Shown one piece after another: positions 61,160 to 64,000 of a stretch of 64,000 bases of DNA. Position numbers and translations under genes: made by a program. Source of the DNA: Rhodoglobus vestalii (GTDB lineage Bacteria; Actinomycetota; Actinomycetes; Actinomycetales; Microbacteriaceae). Within the stretch, counting starts at the first letter, position 1. Every line of letters starts with the position of its first letter. The stretch is taken from positions 682,001-746,000 of the forward strand of contig NZ_VFRA01000001.1 of the NCBI RefSeq assembly GCF_006788895.1, given 5' to 3'. The notes under the pieces are model-generated. The model made no database searches. It was not told the DNA's origin and worked only from the letters and a program-made list of their open reading frames with translations.

Positions 61160-61384
61160 GTGGACATAAGCATCGGAATCAATAACAGCCCCCGTGAGAT
61201 CAACTTCGAGTCGGCCCAGTCGTCGAGCGAGGTTGAGTCGATCATTGCCGAGGCACTGAACTCGGATGCTAAGTACGTGAGCCTGCGCGACGCCAAGGGC
61301 AAGCTGTACATCGTTCCGACCACAGCTGTCGCCTATGTCGAGCTTGGTGAAGAAGAATCCCGGCGCGTGGGGTTCGTGGCCTAG
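61160..61384 (+). CDS. DUF3107 family protein
   Basis: A 74-residue cytosolic protein, MDISIGINNSPREINFESAQSSSEVESIIAEALNSDAKYVSLRDAKGKLYIVPTTAVAYVELGEEE. It has a simple alpha/beta pattern and ends GFVA. This is the actinobacterial DUF3107 family (the mycobacterial counterpart lies in the same place, close to adnA and rhlE, as I recall); the function is unknown. Start GTG has TAATCT (61148-61153) six bases upstream, so leaderless. It is divergent from adnA and is followed one base later by a small membrane protein gene. Confidence 0.88.
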   Translation: MDISIGINNSPREINFESAQSSSEVESIIAEALNSDAKYVSLRDAKGKLYIVPTTAVAYVELGEEESRRVGFVA

Positions 61385-61385
61385 C

Positions 61386-61676
61386 GTGGAACTGCTTTTC
61401 GTCACCGTCATTGGTGCCTCAATCGCGGCGATCATCCGTTATCTGCTTCCCGCACGCGGCATGTACGGCAGCGCCCTTCTTCCTGCTATCGGCGCAGCCG
61501 TAACGGCAACAGTCTGGGTCGCCCTCGTCTTTGTGGGCCTCACGTTTGACGGCAGCTGGATCTGGGTCGCCAGTCTTCTGGCCGGTATCGGCGCTGCTCT
61601 CGCGGCCGCGCTGCTACTTCCGCGTCACCGCGAGGCTGCGGATGCGCGCGCATTCGAGGCACTCTCCCGCAGTTAA
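61386..61676 (+). CDS. Small membrane protein, uncharacterised
   Basis: A 96-residue protein with three hydrophobic segments (LLFVTVIGASIAAIIRYLL, ALLPAIGAAVTATVWVALVFVGL and WIWVASLLAGIGAALAAALLL) and a polar C-terminus (PRHREAADARAFEALSRS). The GTG at 61386 follows the DUF3107 stop codon by one base, so it is translationally coupled; the frame opens earlier, overlapping that gene, without a better start. I do not recognise a named family. No catalytic motif is visible. Confidence 0.75.
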   Translation: MELLFVTVIGASIAAIIRYLLPARGMYGSALLPAIGAAVTATVWVALVFVGLTFDGSWIWVASLLAGIGAALAAALLLPRHREAADARAFEALSRS

Positions 61677-61691
61677 GGGGCAAGCCAGTCA

Positions 61692-61755
61692 GGCGGCAGG
61701 ACCGTTGGGCGGCAGGACCGTTGGGCAGTAAGGCCGTTAGGCGGTAAGGCCGAGC
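61692..61755. repeat. 16-bp tandem repeats between convergent genes
   Basis: Four adjacent units of 16 bases: two identical copies of GGCGGCAGGACCGTTG, then GGCAGTAAGGCCGTTA and a degenerate fourth copy. The last units run into the 3' end of the ferritin-like gene and supply its stop codon and final residues. Confidence 0.8.
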
Positions 61756-62453
61756 GCGTCCATCCGACGCGTGTGGGCTGCTATGAGTTCGGTGAATACC
61801 GGTTCAACCTGCGCTTCAGTCGAACGCGTGTGATCAGGGAACACCAGTGCTGAGCGGGCCGCCAGCATCATGTCCCCAACGAGACGGCGACCCCACATCG
61901 CCAAGCGCGAGTCGAGTCGCGGATTCGCATCAATTGCGGCCTGCAAGTATTCGGCAAGCACTTTCTCTCCCGATTCCCCGGAGAAGATCGCGACCAAGCG
62001 GTTATGTGATTCTGAGGGAAGACCGGCGGCAAGTCGGGCATAAAAGTCGTCGAAAAATCCCGCGCTGAGATAGGCGGTGATGAGGGACTCGTACCAGTCG
62101 GCGCCGCGCGCGAGACGCTCGAATTCGTCAAACACGTCAGTGTACGGATCCATCACCTCTGCCGGCGATCCGCCCGCTTTCGTGATCTCGGCAACAAGGG
62201 CACGATGCTTGCCCAGCGATAACTCGGCAGCTTTGCCAATCGCTGTTTTTGCTGCAGTTGTGGGCGCATTGGTGATTGCCCGTGACAGGTTCTCGAAGAT
62301 CATGAGTTGCACGTAGGCGGCCCGCCCCAGAAAGCCGAGGATGTCGGGCGCAAACTCTGCGAGGGCCACTTTTTCGGTCGGCGCATCACCGGCACGTGAC
62401 CGAAGGCGAGGCACCTCGATGCGTCCGGATTTGCGCGAAAACCACTTAACCAC
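61737..62453 (-). CDS. Ferritin-like-fold protein
   Basis: A 238-residue, mostly helical protein. The four-helix core starts at EFAPDILGFLGRAAYVQLMIFENLSRAI, then AIGKAAELSLGKHRALVAEI, YESLITAYLSAGFFDDFYARLAAGLP and AEYLQAAIDANPRLDSRLAMWGRRLVGDMM. Glu and His residues in the second helix pair (E-x6-H-like in ELSLGKHR) could be remains of a di-iron site, but a full ferritin set is not clear. It corresponds to the ferritin-like gene next to rhlE in the conserved actinobacterial block. TAAGCT (62460-62465) lies six bases before the GTG start (leaderless). Function unknown. Confidence 0.75.
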   Translation of the reverse strand: MVKWFSRKSGRIEVPRLRSRAGDAPTEKVALAEFAPDILGFLGRAAYVQLMIFENLSRAITNAPTTAAKTAIGKAAELSLGKHRALVAEITKAGGSPAEVMDPYTDVFDEFERLARGADWYESLITAYLSAGFFDDFYARLAAGLPSESHNRLVAIFSGESGEKVLAEYLQAAIDANPRLDSRLAMWGRRLVGDMMLAARSALVFPDHTRSTEAQVEPVFTELIAAHTRRMDALGLTA

Positions 62454-62543
62454 GCCGCTAGCTTAGGGCGTGTTGGCACCACCCGACGCAGCAGCAACTC
62501 GCCTCGCCGCTCCAATTTGCGGCTTCAGCCCAGTAGCACACGC

Positions 62544-62577
62544 TAAACTTTGGGCATCCCCCCGAATCTGGAGGGGG
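62544..62577 (+). promoter_or_regulatory. Promoter and leader hairpin of rhlE
   Basis: A TAAACT -10-like hexamer (62544-62549) is followed by a GC hairpin, CCCCCC (62558-62563) pairing with GGGGG (62573-62577). This leaves a leader of about 70 bases before the GTG, unlike most genes of the window, and suggests control at the RNA level. Confidence 0.5.
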
Positions 62578-62628
62578 TCCGGCGCCCCAGGTCAAAAAGG
62601 GCGCATCGCACCTAGACGGGCTTCATAC

Positions 62629-64000
62629 GTGACTTTTTCAGAACTCAATATCGATCAGGACATGGTCGATGCACTTGCAACCAAGGGCATCCTCGAACCG
62701 TTCCCGATCCAAACTCAAACCATTCCGATGGGTCTTGCTGGCCAAGACATCATCGGTCAAGCAAAAACCGGCACCGGCAAGACGCTGGGCTTTGGCCTTC
62801 CTGTGCTGCAGTCGCTGGGCACCGATCCCGAGCCTGGCGTGAAAGCCCTCATCGTGGTTCCCACTCGCGAGTTGTGCGTTCAGGTGGCCGAAGACCTCGT
62901 GCTTGCGGCATCCAATCGCTCAACCAAGATCGCCGCCATTTATGGTGGCAAGGCCTACGAAGGTCAGGTTGAACAAATCAAGGCGGGCGCGCAGGTCATC
63001 GTGGGTACGCCGGGCCGGTTGCTTGACCTTGCGAGCCAGCGCATGCTGTCGCTGAAAGACATCAAAGTCATGGTTTTGGATGAGGCAGACAAGATGCTCG
63101 ACCTCGGCTTCCTTGCCGATATCGAGAAACTGTTTGCGCAGACTCCCCCCACCCGCCACACCATGCTGTTCTCCGCCACGATGCCGGGGCCCATTGTCGC
63201 TCTCGCTCGTCGCTTCATGAACAAGCCCATCCACATCCGCGCCACCGACCCCGACGAGGGTCTGACGCAGAAGAACATCAAGCACATCGTTTACCGTGCG
63301 CATAACCTTGACAAAGATGAGGTAATCGCCCGCATTTTGCAGGCTGAGGGCCGCGGCAAGACCGTGGTGTTCACGCGAACGAAGCGTGCGGCAGCAAAGC
63401 TGGTCGAAGAGCTCAACGATCGCGGTTTCAATGCTGCGGCAGTTCACGGTGACCTCAACCAAGAGCAGCGTGAGCGCGCCATGGCGGCGTTCAAGGCTGG
63501 CAAGAAAGACATTCTTATTGCGACGGATGTTGCGGCTCGCGGCATTGATGTCAGCGACGTTACGCACGTGATCAACCACACCATTCCCGACGACCACGAC
63601 ACCTACCTGCACCGCGCTGGCCGTACCGGGCGCGCCGGCAAAACCGGTGTTGCGGTGACATTCGTGGACTGGGCAGACATGCTCAAGTGGACGCACATCA
63701 ATAAGGCGCTCGACATGGGTATCCCCGAGCCGACCGAAACGTACTCGTCGAGCCCGCACCTGTTTTCGGAACTCGACATTCCCGAGGGAACCAAGGGTCG
63801 TCTTCCCGGGTCACACGCACCTGCTGTGCGCGCGGCAGCTCCCGCTAGTGCGGGTGGGCGCGGCGCTTCGGCTGGCGGACGCGGGCGCGACCCGCAGCGC
63901 TCCGGCGATTCGTCTTCGCGACCACCACGCGACCGTTCGCGCTCAACGGGCTCTGATTCGGGCGCGAACGGCGACACCGGCTCTGTTTCCCGCGCACGCG
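62629..64000 (+). CDS. rhlE: DEAD-box RNA helicase RhlE, partial
   Basis: The visible 457 residues of an RNA helicase that runs off the right edge. Motifs in order: VTFSELNIDQDMVDALATKGILEPFPIQTQTIP (Q motif), AKTGTGKTLGF (Walker A), PTRELCVQ, GTPGRLLDL, VLDEADKMLDLGF (DEAD), LFSATMPGP (SAT), VFTRTKRAAAKL, ATDVAARGIDVSDV and LHRAGRTGRAGKTG. A Gly/Arg/Ser-rich tail begins near residue 400 (GGRGASAGGRGRD). The GTG start at 62629 has no good ribosome site. It acts in RNA unwinding and ribosome assembly or RNA decay. It is divergent from the ferritin-like gene. Confidence 0.93.
   Translation, partial: MTFSELNIDQDMVDALATKGILEPFPIQTQTIPMGLAGQDIIGQAKTGTGKTLGFGLPVLQSLGTDPEPGVKALIVVPTRELCVQVAEDLVLAASNRSTKIAAIYGGKAYEGQVEQIKAGAQVIVGTPGRLLDLASQRMLSLKDIKVMVLDEADKMLDLGFLADIEKLFAQTPPTRHTMLFSATMPGPIVALARRFMNKPIHIRATDPDEGLTQKNIKHIVYRAHNLDKDEVIARILQAEGRGKTVVFTRTKRAAAKLVEELNDRGFNAAAVHGDLNQEQRERAMAAFKAGKKDILIATDVAARGIDVSDVTHVINHTIPDDHDTYLHRAGRTGRAGKTGVAVTFVDWADMLKWTHINKALDMGIPEPTETYSSSPHLFSELDIPEGTKGRLPGSHAPAVRAAAPASAGGRGASAGGRGRDPQRSGDSSSRPPRDRSRSTGSDSGANGDTGSVSRAR

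Overview
The window is a high-GC chromosome segment from an actinobacterium, most probably a member of the Microbacteriaceae or a close relative. The pointers are the many GTG starts, DUF3039 and DUF3107 proteins, a UPF0182 membrane protein, an AdnA/AdnB helicase-nuclease pair, and many genes that begin 6-7 bases after a TANNNT hexamer, which is the layout of leaderless actinobacterial transcripts. Coding density is very high. No gap without a gene exceeds about 200 bases. There is one RNA gene, an initiator tRNA. I saw no insertion sequence, prophage or CRISPR array.

Layout. 1-7.4 kb holds housekeeping genes: a HEAT-repeat protein cut by the left edge, rdgB, rph, murI, a nicotinate phosphoribosyltransferase, DUF3039, and an ABC exporter whose ATPase has a long Lys/Pro/Ala tail. 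7.5-17 kb is a cell-surface glycopolymer locus: a sugar/choline-type nucleotidyltransferase, a Wzm/Wzt-type exporter, a TagF-like polymerase, two family 2 glycosyltransferases and a CDP-alcohol phosphotransferase with an altered motif, interrupted by a DEAD-box helicase. 17-20.8 kb encodes envelope proteins: an HtrA protease, a small membrane protein, a secreted PKD-like protein and a lipoprotein. 20.8-22.8 kb is a convergent aminotransferase/nitrilase-family pair.

22.9-36 kb is the most interesting part, a catabolic island. One arm encodes homoprotocatechuate ring cleavage (HpaD-like extradiol dioxygenase, HpaE-like semialdehyde dehydrogenase, HpaG-like FAH-family enzyme) together with a 3Fe-4S-type ferredoxin and a ferredoxin reductase. 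Across a MarR regulator lie a cytochrome P450, a group II PLP decarboxylase and a cupin. Further on are a glutamine-synthetase-like ligase, a class I glutamine amidotransferase, an acetoacetate-decarboxylase-like protein and an APC permease. Five promoters in this stretch carry variants of the same 18-bp palindrome (pattern TYRTTY-N6-RAAYRA, core often GGATAC). This suggests one regulon for uptake, amine handling by gamma-glutamylation, P450 oxidation and ring cleavage of an aromatic amine or amino acid. The substrate is inferred, not shown.

36-42 kb carries a rhodanese, an S9 oligopeptidase, NadE, a ThrE-type exporter and tRNA-fMet. 42-64 kb matches, from memory, the gene order of a conserved mycobacterial block: UPF0182, PDZ-Lon protease, DUF2342 zincin, a TOMM/ThiF-like protein, UvrD2, NudC, AdnB, AdnA, DUF3107, ferritin-like protein, RhlE. 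A degenerate phosphotransferase and an MFS/LysR pair sit inside it. The last gene, rhlE, runs off the right edge.
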